A stretch of DNA of 64,000 nt from an uncultured Dorea sp. (GTDB lineage Bacteria > Bacillota > Clostridia > Lachnospirales > Lachnospiraceae). Location: positions 108,001 through 172,000 of the forward strand of contig CAJTRE010000001.1 of assembly GCA_910578495.1 (NCBI GenBank). Reading direction: 5' to 3'. The notes under the pieces were generated by a model. It ran no database searches. It saw only the letters and a program-made list of their open reading frames with translations, and was not told the DNA's origin. Made by a program: the position numbers and the translations under genes. Of the stretch, positions 57,506-64,000 are shown piece by piece. Numbering within the stretch: the first letter of the stretch is position 1; every line of letters begins with the position of its first letter.

Positions 57506-58483
57506 ATGGAGGAAAAAATAATTCGTACGATTGGTGTGTTGACAAGTGGCGGAGACGCGCCGGGAATGAATGCAGCTATTCGTGCCGTAGTAAGAACAGC
57601 TCTTGGAAAAGGTCTGAGAGTAAGAGGTATCCGTAAAGGCTATCATGGGCTTTTGAATGAAGACATTATCGACCTGTCCGCCCGCGATGTGTCAGATACC
57701 ATTCAGCGTGGAGGAACCATTCTGCAGACAGCGCGCTGCAAAAGTATGCGTACAGAAGAAGGACAGCAGAAAGCGGCAGCCATCTGTAAGAAATATGAAA
57801 TCGACGGCCTCGTAGTAATCGGCGGTGACGGTTCTTTTGCAGGAGCGCAGAGACTTTCGCATTATGGTGTGAATACGGTGGGAATCCCTGGAACGATTGA
57901 TTTGGATATTGACTGTACAGAGTATACGATTGGATTTGATACGGCGGTCAATACGGCCATGGAAGCGATTGATAAAGTTCGTGACACTTCTACGTCTCAT
58001 GAGAGATGCTCTATCATTGAGGTTATGGGAAGAGATGCCGGTTATCTTGCACTTTGGTGTGGTATTGCCAACGGTGCAGAGTGTATCTTAATGCCAGAAG
58101 AAAAAGATTTTGATGAAGCTAAAATTATTGAAGATATTCAGGAAAACAGAAAGCGCGGCAAGAAGAACTATATTATTATCAATGCAGAAGGTATCGGTGA
58201 TTCTATCAATATGGCAAAACGTATTGAAGAAGCAACCGGTATGGAGACAAGGGCTACTATCATCGGTCACATGCAGCGTGGAGGAAGCCCGACCTGTAAA
58301 GACCGCGTGTATGCTTCTATTATGGGAGCGATTGCAGTCGATCTTCTGATTGCAGGTAAAACAAATCGCGTGGTCGGATACAGACATGGCGAGTATGTAG
58401 ATTTTGATATTAACGAGGCGCTTGGTATGAAGAAAGAGATTCCGGAATACCAGTATGAAATTGCAAAGCAGCTTGCACTGTAA
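57506..58483 (+). CDS. pfkA: ATP-dependent 6-phosphofructokinase
   Basis: 325 residues of the PfkA family. GVLTSGGDAPGMNAAIRAVVR, VVIGGDGSFAGA, GIPGTIDLDIDCTEYTIGFDTAVNTA and GHMQRGGSPTCKDR match the phosphofructokinase signatures. The second of two near starts (57506) is preferred because GGAGG then lies eight bases upstream. It phosphorylates fructose-6-phosphate. The usual pyruvate kinase partner gene is absent; dnaE-pfkA is a common clostridial order. Confidence 0.96.
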   Translation: MEEKIIRTIGVLTSGGDAPGMNAAIRAVVRTALGKGLRVRGIRKGYHGLLNEDIIDLSARDVSDTIQRGGTILQTARCKSMRTEEGQQKAAAICKKYEIDGLVVIGGDGSFAGAQRLSHYGVNTVGIPGTIDLDIDCTEYTIGFDTAVNTAMEAIDKVRDTSTSHERCSIIEVMGRDAGYLALWCGIANGAECILMPEEKDFDEAKIIEDIQENRKRGKKNYIIINAEGIGDSINMAKRIEEATGMETRATIIGHMQRGGSPTCKDRVYASIMGAIAVDLLIAGKTNRVVGYRHGEYVDFDINEALGMKKEIPEYQYEIAKQLAL

Positions 58484-58488
58484 AGATT

Positions 58489-58932
58489 ATGACGAAGGAT
58501 GTAATACTTACAATCTCCGGACTTCACTATGACGTTTCTATGGAGCAGGACGATCAGAATGAACCGCTTGAGGTGATTACGCCTGCTTCATATTATTTGA
58601 AAAACGAAAAACACTATATTGTGTATGATGAAATAGTGGAAGGTATACCGGGGACGATTAAAAATAAGATACGTATTACCGGAGACAGTATTCTGGAAAT
58701 TATGAAGAGCGGAATTTCCAACACGCATATGGTATTTGAGAAAGATAAGATTCATATGACGCAGTACGAAACGCCTTACGGCGAGTTTATGGTGGGAACT
58801 TATACAAGGGATATGAAAGTGACGGAGAACGAAAACCGGATGGATGTGTACGTGAATTATGTGCTGGATATTAATGGAGAAGAAGCCGCAGACTGCAATA
58901 TCAAAATAAAGATCAGAGCGCACAAGAAATAG
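58489..58932 (+). CDS. DUF1934 (YwiB-like) beta-barrel protein
   Basis: 147 residues, starting five bases after pfkA. The DUF1934 pattern is present: DVILTISGLHYD, YYLKNEKHYIVYDE, TIKNKIRITGDSILEIMKSG, and the C-terminal YVLDINGEEAADCNIKIKIR. Family members are lipocalin-like small proteins without a known function. Ends at a bidirectional terminator. Confidence 0.85.
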   Translation: MTKDVILTISGLHYDVSMEQDDQNEPLEVITPASYYLKNEKHYIVYDEIVEGIPGTIKNKIRITGDSILEIMKSGISNTHMVFEKDKIHMTQYETPYGEFMVGTYTRDMKVTENENRMDVYVNYVLDINGEEAADCNIKIKIRAHKK

Positions 58933-58947
58933 AAAAAGATACAAACG

Positions 58948-58977
58948 AAAAGGACAGGCCGATTGGTCTGTCCTTTT
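58948..58977. terminator. Bidirectional terminator between DUF1934 gene and convergent gene
   Basis: AAAAGGACAGGCC (58948-58960) pairs with GGTCTGTCCTTTT (58965-58977), one G-U pair, with T4 or A4 at the ends. Confidence 0.93.
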
Positions 58978-58997
58978 GGTAATTCATTTGTTTTACC

Positions 58998-59456
58998 TTA
59001 TTTGTTTTCCTGTTTGTTACGAAGTCTTGCAAAAAAGCCCTTTTTCTTCTGTGGTGTTTCCAATGATCCTCGAAGTCCTCTTACTCCTGTTATGTAGATT
59101 CCGCTAACAGTAGCCTTCACTTCTTTTTTTACAGGAATGAGTGGGAATACTTCCGCATCACACATCAAAGTCATCACCTTTGGTCCAACCTTTGCCTTTA
59201 CAACCGGCACTTTGGAACGACGCAGATACTTCGGTGTATTTTCTACCACAAGCGGAGGAAAGCCAGCATCTCTGAGGCGAACACGTCCTTTGTCGATGAC
59301 AAGCATCGATACGGTCTGTTTTACAGCGTCCAACTGTTCTTTCTGTTCTTCCTGCTTTTTCTGAGCTTTCTTTCCGAGAAAATATAATACAATACACGCA
59401 ATGACTAAAACGACTAAGATAACTAATAATACAATCGATAATGTACTCACAGCCAA
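58998..59456 (-). CDS. Single-pass membrane protein of unknown function
   Basis: 152 residues: one N-terminal membrane helix (about 5-27), a Lys/Glu/Gln-rich coiled stretch (28-50) and a soluble domain with KGRVRLRDAGFPPLVVENTP, VVKAKVGPKVMTLMCDAEVF and KKEVKATVSGIYITGVRGLR. The basic C-terminus ends RLRNKQENK. No family recognised. The coiled stretch after the membrane anchor suggests a membrane-tethered cytoplasmic protein. It is a single-gene unit. Confidence 0.8.
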   Translation of the reverse strand: MAVSTLSIVLLVILVVLVIACIVLYFLGKKAQKKQEEQKEQLDAVKQTVSMLVIDKGRVRLRDAGFPPLVVENTPKYLRRSKVPVVKAKVGPKVMTLMCDAEVFPLIPVKKEVKATVSGIYITGVRGLRGSLETPQKKKGFFARLRNKQENK

Positions 59457-59591
59457 CCTCCTACAAATCTCTTTTTCACGAACAACATTGTAACATTGTT
59501 TGAGGACAAGTGCAAGAGATTTGAATGGAATATGAGAAACTAATCAGCGTGTGGCTAAATAGCTGCGAATATGAAATAAGTGTGAAAAAGG

Positions 59592-59620
59592 TTTCAAAGT
59601 AGTCGAAAATATGTTATAAC
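59592..59620 (+). promoter_or_regulatory. Possible promoter of the foldase lipoprotein gene
   Basis: TTTCAA (59592-59597), 17 bp, TATAAC (59615-59620), 57 bp before the start codon. The -35 box is weak. Confidence 0.4.
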
Positions 59621-59677
59621 AGTAAATGCGTAGATTGATGAAGAATCACTGCAGGAAGAATAAGTACGAGGTGTATT

Positions 59678-60733
59678 ATGAAGAAGAAAATTGCGGTTTT
59701 ATTAACAGGAACTACTGTTTTGGCGATGGCGCTTGCGGGATGTCAGGCGAGCAAAGGGCTCGAGACAGATAACATGACGATTACACAATATAAAGATGTA
59801 GAAGTCGACGAAGTTGAGAAAGCTCCGGAAGTATCTGATAAAGATGTAGAGAGCTATATTGAGTCTGTCCGTCAGTCCAAAGCTGAGGTGAAAGAGATTA
59901 AAGACCGGGCGGTGAAAGAGGGAGATACCGCCAACATTGATTTTGTCGGGAAGATGGATGGAAAGGTTTTTGATGGAGGATCAGCCAAAGATTATGATTT
60001 GGAGATTGGTTCCGGTGCATTTATCGACGGATTTGAAGATAGTATTGTCGGACATAAGGTGGGAGAAAGTTTTGACTGGAACGGCCAATTCCCGAAGGAT
60101 TACGGGAGTGCAGAGATGGCAGGAAAAGATGTGGTATTTACCATTACGGTCAATTCGATTATAGAAGAGAACCTTCCGGAACTGAACGATAAGTTCATTA
60201 AAACGGTATCTGAAAAGTCAAAGACAGTAGAAGAGTATAAGAAAGAAGTGGCAGAGCTTTTGAAAAAAGACGCGGCGGCTTCTTATGACTATTCTCTTGA
60301 AACAGTGGCATGGGAAAAAGTTATGGAGAATACGAAGGTAGAGAAGTATCCGGAAAAAGAACTGAAAGAGATGAAGGAAAAATTGATCGCTCAGTATAAG
60401 TCGGCGGCAGAGTATTACGGAATGGAATACGAGACAATGCTTGAGGAACAGATGGGTATGACGGTGGAAGCTTTTGAGGAGCAGATTGATACAGCCGTCA
60501 AAGAAGCTGTTAAGGAGCGGATGGTGGCAGAAGCCATTGCAAAAAAAGAAAAGGTTAACCTGGACGACAAGTCATATGATAAAGAAGTGGAAAAAATTGC
60601 CAAGGATTACGATTATGACAGTGTGGAGTCACTCAAGAAAGCTGTGACAGAAGAGGAATTGAAAGAAGAGGCGCTTAAAAATCTTGTGAAAAGATGGGTT
60701 GCCGATCGGTGTATCCAGGTAAAAGCTCAGTAA
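59678..60733 (+). CDS. Secreted trigger-factor-like FKBP peptidyl-prolyl isomerase lipoprotein
   Basis: 351 residues with a lipobox LAGC (Cys22). An FKBP domain (about 85-165: GDTANIDFVGKMDGKVFDGG, IGSGAFIDGFEDSIVGHKVGE) is followed by a helical domain like the C-terminal chaperone arms of trigger factor. Cytoplasmic trigger factor has an N-terminal ribosome-binding domain; here that is replaced by the signal peptide, so it probably folds exported proteins at the outer membrane face. The function is inferred from domain order. Confidence 0.88.
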   Translation: MKKKIAVLLTGTTVLAMALAGCQASKGLETDNMTITQYKDVEVDEVEKAPEVSDKDVESYIESVRQSKAEVKEIKDRAVKEGDTANIDFVGKMDGKVFDGGSAKDYDLEIGSGAFIDGFEDSIVGHKVGESFDWNGQFPKDYGSAEMAGKDVVFTITVNSIIEENLPELNDKFIKTVSEKSKTVEEYKKEVAELLKKDAAASYDYSLETVAWEKVMENTKVEKYPEKELKEMKEKLIAQYKSAAEYYGMEYETMLEEQMGMTVEAFEEQIDTAVKEAVKERMVAEAIAKKEKVNLDDKSYDKEVEKIAKDYDYDSVESLKKAVTEEELKEEALKNLVKRWVADRCIQVKAQ

Positions 60734-60744
60734 AGTAAATTTAG

Positions 60745-60810
60745 AATCAGTTGAAATATAGAAACGGTTTCCGGGCGATCATCGGAAATCGTTTCTATAT
60801 TCAACTGATT
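60745..60810. terminator. Long 28-bp hairpin between convergent genes
   Basis: Bases 60745-60773 pair with 60783-60810 (28 bp, one bulged A, one G-U pair) around a 9-nt loop. No T-run follows on either strand, so it is atypical as an intrinsic terminator. An overlapping ACTGA/TCAGT dyad follows. Confidence 0.65.
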
Positions 60811-60828
60811 GGTCAGTGAAAGACGATA

Positions 60829-61416
60829 TTATACTCCCTCGGTAAATGTATCTAACAAGTGTGGGAGCAGTTTGTCGCTATAACTTGTCAGGGAGAATTT
60901 GCCTTTGTAAAGAGCCCAGTCATAGAGAAGTGCGCGCTCATACATGGCGTAAAGCTTCATCAATTCTTCGGCGGTGCTCGTATTTTTGAATTCTCCGTTT
61001 GTCAGACCGTCCTCTAAAATCTCAGTAATCCATTTGAAATAAAAGCGTTTCTTGTCGGATAGAGATTTCTTATCTTTCGTGGTGAGCTGTGAGGAGTACA
61101 GAGAAGCCAGTAATTTTATATCAACGCTTGTCTCGATCATATAGAACAGTTCGTGGTTTAGAAACAACAGTTTATCATAGGCGGACTGGTTCGGATCAAT
61201 CGTGGCAGCGAGTTCTTCGTATTTTGCATCGAAAAGATAGGACATAGAGTTAAGAAGCGCTTCTTTGCCCTTGAAATAATGATAAAACGTACCTTTTGAT
61301 GTTTTGGAAGCAGAGATAATATCCTCCACTGTAGTCTGTTCATAGCCATTTTTGTAAAATAAGTTCCATGCCGCTTTCACGATGCGGCTTTTCGTAGACT
61401 GTCTTTTTCGAGGCAT
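60829..61416 (-). CDS. TetR/AcrR-family regulator
   Basis: 195 residues. The N-terminal helix-turn-helix (about 8-58) reads AAWNLFYKNGYEQTTVEDII and SKTSKGTFYHYFKGKEALL, the TetR hallmark. The helical ligand domain follows. It lies between the foldase lipoprotein and the proline racemase gene, separated from the latter by a terminator, so it is not clearly tied to either. Ligand and targets unknown. Confidence 0.92.
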   Translation of the reverse strand: MPRKRQSTKSRIVKAAWNLFYKNGYEQTTVEDIISASKTSKGTFYHYFKGKEALLNSMSYLFDAKYEELAATIDPNQSAYDKLLFLNHELFYMIETSVDIKLLASLYSSQLTTKDKKSLSDKKRFYFKWITEILEDGLTNGEFKNTSTAEELMKLYAMYERALLYDWALYKGKFSLTSYSDKLLPHLLDTFTEGV

Positions 61417-61470
61417 AGATACTCAGTCCTTTCTTGGCAGCGTCATTTGACAGAGTGCGATATATGAAAT

Positions 61471-61504
61471 AATAAAAGCGGATTATTGCTAATCCGCTTT
61501 TATT
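61471..61504 (-). terminator. Terminator of the proline racemase gene
   Basis: A perfect 15-bp stem (61471-61485 with 61490-61504) with loop TTGC and AT-rich ends that give a U-rich 3' side on the minus strand. It begins 15 bases past the racemase stop. Confidence 0.85.
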
Positions 61505-61518
61505 AAATTACGGTAGTA

Positions 61519-62553
61519 TTAACCTACCTGGAAACCATATTTAAGGTTATCGAGTGGATCGATAAGGTATGTAGCAACACCTGTTAAGTAGCAGCTTCCT
61601 GTAATCATTGGGATAACTGCGTCAAAGTCAGCAACTTTTGTTGTTTCTTTGATAACACCTTTGAAAATGCTTCCGATGAAACTCTCATAACGGAATTCTT
61701 CGCCAACTTTGATTTCTCCCCAGTGATGAAGAGTGGCAAGTTTAGCACTTGTACCTGTTCCGCATGGAGAACGGTCAGCCATGTGCTCTCCGAAGATAAC
61801 TACGTTTCTCATAGTAGCCTTTTCCGGATTCGGTGTTGGGCCATAGAATTCAACGAGGTCAACAGTGTCGATGTCAAGAAGAGGATGTTTTACAGGGATC
61901 TCTTTGTTAATGATCTCCATCATCTTCATTCCCAAATCTGTATAAGCCGGTACAGATTTAGAATTGATTTCTCCAATATCGAGTTTTGTTGTGTCAACCA
62001 ATGCAAAGAAGCTTCCGCCAAAAGAAATTGTAAATGGAATCTCTTTTCCGTCAACAGTTACGGATAAGTTCTCTTTGTAAACGAATGCCGGAACGTTTGT
62101 TAATGTAACACTCTCAACTTTGCCGTCCTTTACGATAGCTGTTGTGCGGATAAGACCTGCAGGAGCGTCAAGAACGACTGCGTTCTCACCTTCGTGCATC
62201 TCTTTTAATCCAGCCTCAAGAATAACAGTAACAGCACCGATTGTACAGTGTCCGCACATATTGAGGTATCCGCCTGTATCCATGAACATTACACCGAAGT
62301 CAGCTTCAGGATTGATTGGCTCGCACAGGAAAGCTCCGAACATATCATGATGTCCTCGCGGCTCGAACATAAGAGCTGTACGAACATGATCGTAGTTCTC
62401 TTCCATCCATTTCTTTTTCTCGATCATTGTTGATCCTTTTGGCTCTGGGAATCCACCGATAACAACACGACAGAACTCACCTACGGTATGAGCGTCTACA
62501 ACCTGAAGAGCAGCCTCAAACCGATCGAAGTTAACATTAGCTTTTAACTCCAT
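61519..62553 (-). CDS. prdF: Proline racemase family protein (PrdF-like)
   Basis: 344 residues. The two catalytic cysteines are C100 in NMCGHCTIGA and C264 in DRSPCGTGTSAKL; EPRGHHDMFG and ISFGGSFFALVDT are family motifs. Proline racemase interconverts L- and D-proline, the latter being the substrate of D-proline reductase. Close relatives are hydroxyproline epimerases, but the neighbouring prdC-like gene and tRNA-Sec favour PrdF. Unlike the C. difficile order, where prdF ends the prd operon, here it is divergent from it. AAGGAGG precedes the ATG. Confidence 0.88.
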   Translation of the reverse strand: MELKANVNFDRFEAALQVVDAHTVGEFCRVVIGGFPEPKGSTMIEKKKWMEENYDHVRTALMFEPRGHHDMFGAFLCEPINPEADFGVMFMDTGGYLNMCGHCTIGAVTVILEAGLKEMHEGENAVVLDAPAGLIRTTAIVKDGKVESVTLTNVPAFVYKENLSVTVDGKEIPFTISFGGSFFALVDTTKLDIGEINSKSVPAYTDLGMKMMEIINKEIPVKHPLLDIDTVDLVEFYGPTPNPEKATMRNVVIFGEHMADRSPCGTGTSAKLATLHHWGEIKVGEEFRYESFIGSIFKGVIKETTKVADFDAVIPMITGSCYLTGVATYLIDPLDNLKYGFQVG

Positions 62554-62585
62554 AATAATACCCTCCTTAAATTAGTGTTAAATAT

Positions 62586-62607
62586 AGAAAACTTCTATAA
62601 GTTTTCT
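62586..62607. promoter_or_regulatory. Perfect 9-bp palindrome upstream of prdF
   Basis: AGAAAACTT (62586-62594) and AAGTTTTCT (62599-62607) are exact inverted copies around CTAT, 33-54 bp upstream of the prdF start. It overlaps the spacer of a possible weak minus-strand promoter (TAAGAA, 17 bp, TATATT; 62609 to 62581), as an operator would. The remaining gap to selC holds the selC promoters. Confidence 0.5.
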
Positions 62608-62753
62608 TAAAAACACACCAAAAACCCCCATGTTTTCGATGTGCCTTTCTCATGGTAGTGTCTGATAAACACTCTAAAACGACAGAAAATTAACAAATAG
62701 ACTGCATTCTAGTATCGCGTTTAATCTGATATATTTATTATGGACGAAAAGCC

Positions 62754-62782
62754 TTGAAAAGTCAATGTTTTTTTGGTATTAT
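62754..62782 (+). promoter_or_regulatory. Upstream selC promoter
   Basis: TTGAAA (62754-62759), 17 bp, TATTAT (62777-62782). Confidence 0.55.
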
Positions 62783-62811
62783 AGAAATAAATAAAAAGCA
62801 TGGAAAAACTG

Positions 62812-62840
62812 TTGAAATCTGCGAAAAGATGTGTTATGGT
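62812..62840 (+). promoter_or_regulatory. Proximal selC promoter
   Basis: TTGAAA (62812-62817), 17 bp, TATGGT (62835-62840), 23 bp before the mature tRNA 5' end. Confidence 0.6.
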
Positions 62841-62863
62841 TAATGAGCACAGAATGGATATGT

Positions 62864-62961
62864 GAGGGTAGATGGGCAACTGGTGTGCCTCCTGGTCTTC
62901 AAAACCAGTGTTGGGCGTTAAGAGCGTCCTGGGTGGGTTCGATTCCCACATGCCCTCGCCA
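62864..62961 (+). tRNA. selC: tRNA-Sec (anticodon UCA)
   Basis: A 98-nt tRNA with encoded CCA, longer than ordinary tRNAs, as for bacterial tRNA-Sec (E. coli 95 nt). The anticodon loop CTTCAAA reads UGA, flanked by CTGGT/ACCAG; a long variable arm follows (62904-62927 region). The T arm GTGGG TTCGATT CCCAC is intact and the acceptor GAGGGTA pairs with TGCCCTC (one G-U). It inserts selenocysteine at UGA codons. Its presence shows the organism makes selenoproteins, and it lies 160 bases from a proline reductase gene. Confidence 0.96.
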
Positions 62962-63053
62962 AAAAAGAACATAATCATGTTAAAAAAGTAGCGAGATCGT
63001 CACATAATTGTTTAAGGCTTTGAGCTATAGATAAAATCAATAAATACTTGATA

Positions 63054-63100
63054 ATAAGTGAACGAACTGTAGGGGTTTCGTTTTTAACTTATATTTTTTT
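63054..63100 (+). terminator. Terminator/attenuator between selC and prdC
   Basis: A two-part stem (ATAAGT 63054-63059 with ACTTAT 63087-63092; AACGAA 63061-63066 with TTCGTT 63077-63082) is followed by ATTTTTTT (63093-63100). Only about 20 bases remain before the prdC ATG. Confidence 0.7.
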
Positions 63101-63121
63101 AAAGAAAAGGAGAAATGTGTC

Positions 63122-64000
63122 ATGGGAAATGTACAGATTTTATTACGCCAGCATGTGGGTGCTCCGTGTGCAGCGTGTGTTGAGGTTGGGGCGGATGTAA
63201 AAAAAGGCACGCTTATTGCTACACCAACGGGACTTGGCGCTAACATCTTCTCAAGTGTTTACGGAAAAGTAACAGAGATTACGGATGAGAAGATCGTGAT
63301 TGAGCCGGCCGCTGAACAGCCGGATGAATTCGTGCCGATTGATGTTCCGGCAGACGCTTCTAAGCTTGATATGGTGAAAGCGGCAGGAATCGTCGGAATG
63401 GGAGGAGCAGGATTCCCGACAGGCGTAAAGCTTGGTATTGATTTATCTACAACAGAGATGGCAGAACTTGATCCGGAGATCAATCCGGAACTTCCGGCAG
63501 GTTTTAAACTGGACAGCGGATATATCCTTATTAATGCTGCTGAGTGTGAGCCGGGATTGGAACATAATATCAGACAGATTGAGGAACAGTGCGATAAGGT
63601 AATCACAGGTATCAAATACAGCATGGAGATTACAAAAGCAGATAAGGCGATTATCGCAATTAAGAAGAAGAATCAGAAAGCAATTAAGACATTGCAGTCA
63701 GCGCTTGCGAATGAAACGGCAATTTCTATGCATCTGCTTCCGGATATTTATCCGATGGGTGAAGAGCGTGCGGTGGTTAGAGAGTGTCTTGGTGTAAATC
63801 TTACGCCGGTACAGCTTCCATCAGCAGCGAGATCAGTTGTTCTGAACCTTGAGACTGTTGCAAGAATCGCAGAGGCAGTTGATGAGAAGAGACCATGTAT
63901 TACAAAGAATTTAACAGTTCGCGGTAAAATAAATGGTGGCAACGCAGCGCATGTATTTATGGATGTTCCAGTAGGAGTCAGCGTTGGTGAATTGATTGAA
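63122..64000 (+). CDS. prdC: PrdC-like RnfC-type electron transfer protein (partial)
   Basis: The frame is open from ATG 63122 (AAAGGAG upstream) to the window end, 293 codons, so the C-terminus is missing. LLRQHVGAPCAACVEVGADV at the N-terminus, then VKAAGIVGMGGAGFPTGVKL and YILINAAECEPGLEHNIRQI are RnfC/PrdC features (NADH-binding-like glycine loop). In proline reducers PrdC is thought to pass electrons from NADH to D-proline reductase. No in-frame TGA occurs in the visible part, so any selenocysteine would lie downstream. Assignment rests on the racemase and selC neighbours; other RnfC-like proteins are possible. Confidence 0.82.
   Translation, partial: MGNVQILLRQHVGAPCAACVEVGADVKKGTLIATPTGLGANIFSSVYGKVTEITDEKIVIEPAAEQPDEFVPIDVPADASKLDMVKAAGIVGMGGAGFPTGVKLGIDLSTTEMAELDPEINPELPAGFKLDSGYILINAAECEPGLEHNIRQIEEQCDKVITGIKYSMEITKADKAIIAIKKKNQKAIKTLQSALANETAISMHLLPDIYPMGEERAVVRECLGVNLTPVQLPSAARSVVLNLETVARIAEAVDEKRPCITKNLTVRGKINGGNAAHVFMDVPVGVSVGELIE

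Noticed and set aside
62629..62660. Sigma-54 (-24/-12) promoter for prdF
   Set aside because: A GGCAC on the minus strand has no GC at the required 10-base distance, so the consensus fails.

Overview
The window looks like a chromosome segment of a spore-forming gut Clostridium of the Lachnospiraceae type (Firmicutes, low to moderate GC). The basis is the gene content: SipL-like and SpoIIR sporulation proteins, several CUT1-type sugar ABC systems, YesM/YesN and AgrC/AgrA-like two-component pairs, a selenocysteine tRNA and the start of a D-proline reductase locus. Species cannot be named from the sequence alone.

Layout. 1-7951 is a first sugar-catabolic block: the end of a ribose-type ABC permease, a glycerol-kinase-like FGGY kinase, an AraC regulator, a binding-protein/permease ABC set and a GH127-like glycosidase interrupted by an in-frame TGA. 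7989-10039 is a LytTR/GHKL two-component pair on the minus strand. 10232-19304 carries rpoB-rpoC and a prolidase-type peptidase. 19331-36912 is a large glycan operon cluster: GH125 and GH38 alpha-mannosidases, a DUF624 membrane protein, a YesMN-type two-component system, an LplABC-type transporter, a DUF4432 epimerase-like gene, a D-lyxose/mannose isomerase, a GH2 beta-mannosidase and a fructokinase. Together these could strip alpha- and beta-linked mannose from high-mannose or N-glycan-core oligosaccharides, import the products and convert mannose to fructose and then fructose-6-phosphate without a PTS.

36913-39008 is an AT-rich accessory patch: a 98-residue coiled-coil gene bounded by 20-nt inverted repeats, a frameshifted orphan gene, and a 27-residue hydrophobic peptide in a highly structured transcript that resembles a type I toxin. 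39029-46128 (minus strand) is malQ-plsC-pncB-ddl-murF-HAD. 46262-58932 is housekeeping and sporulation: PrcB-domain lipoprotein, sipL-like, ispE, GntR, a 20-nt tandem repeat array, spoIIR, a cation efflux protein, an acyl-ACP thioesterase, cvfB, dnaE, pfkA and a DUF1934 gene. 58998-61416 holds a one-TM protein, a secreted trigger-factor-like foldase lipoprotein and a TetR regulator.

61519-64000 is a proline reductase border: proline racemase (minus strand), then selC (tRNA-Sec) with two stacked promoters, an intrinsic terminator, and prdC-like rnfC-type electron-transfer gene running off the window.

Five genes are disrupted (GH127 by TGA; GH38, DUF4432, GH2 N-terminus and the orphan gene by apparent one-base shifts). 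All lie in catabolic or accessory DNA, none in the housekeeping genes. This could be locus decay or base-level sequence error, and it affects how the mannose pathway should be read.
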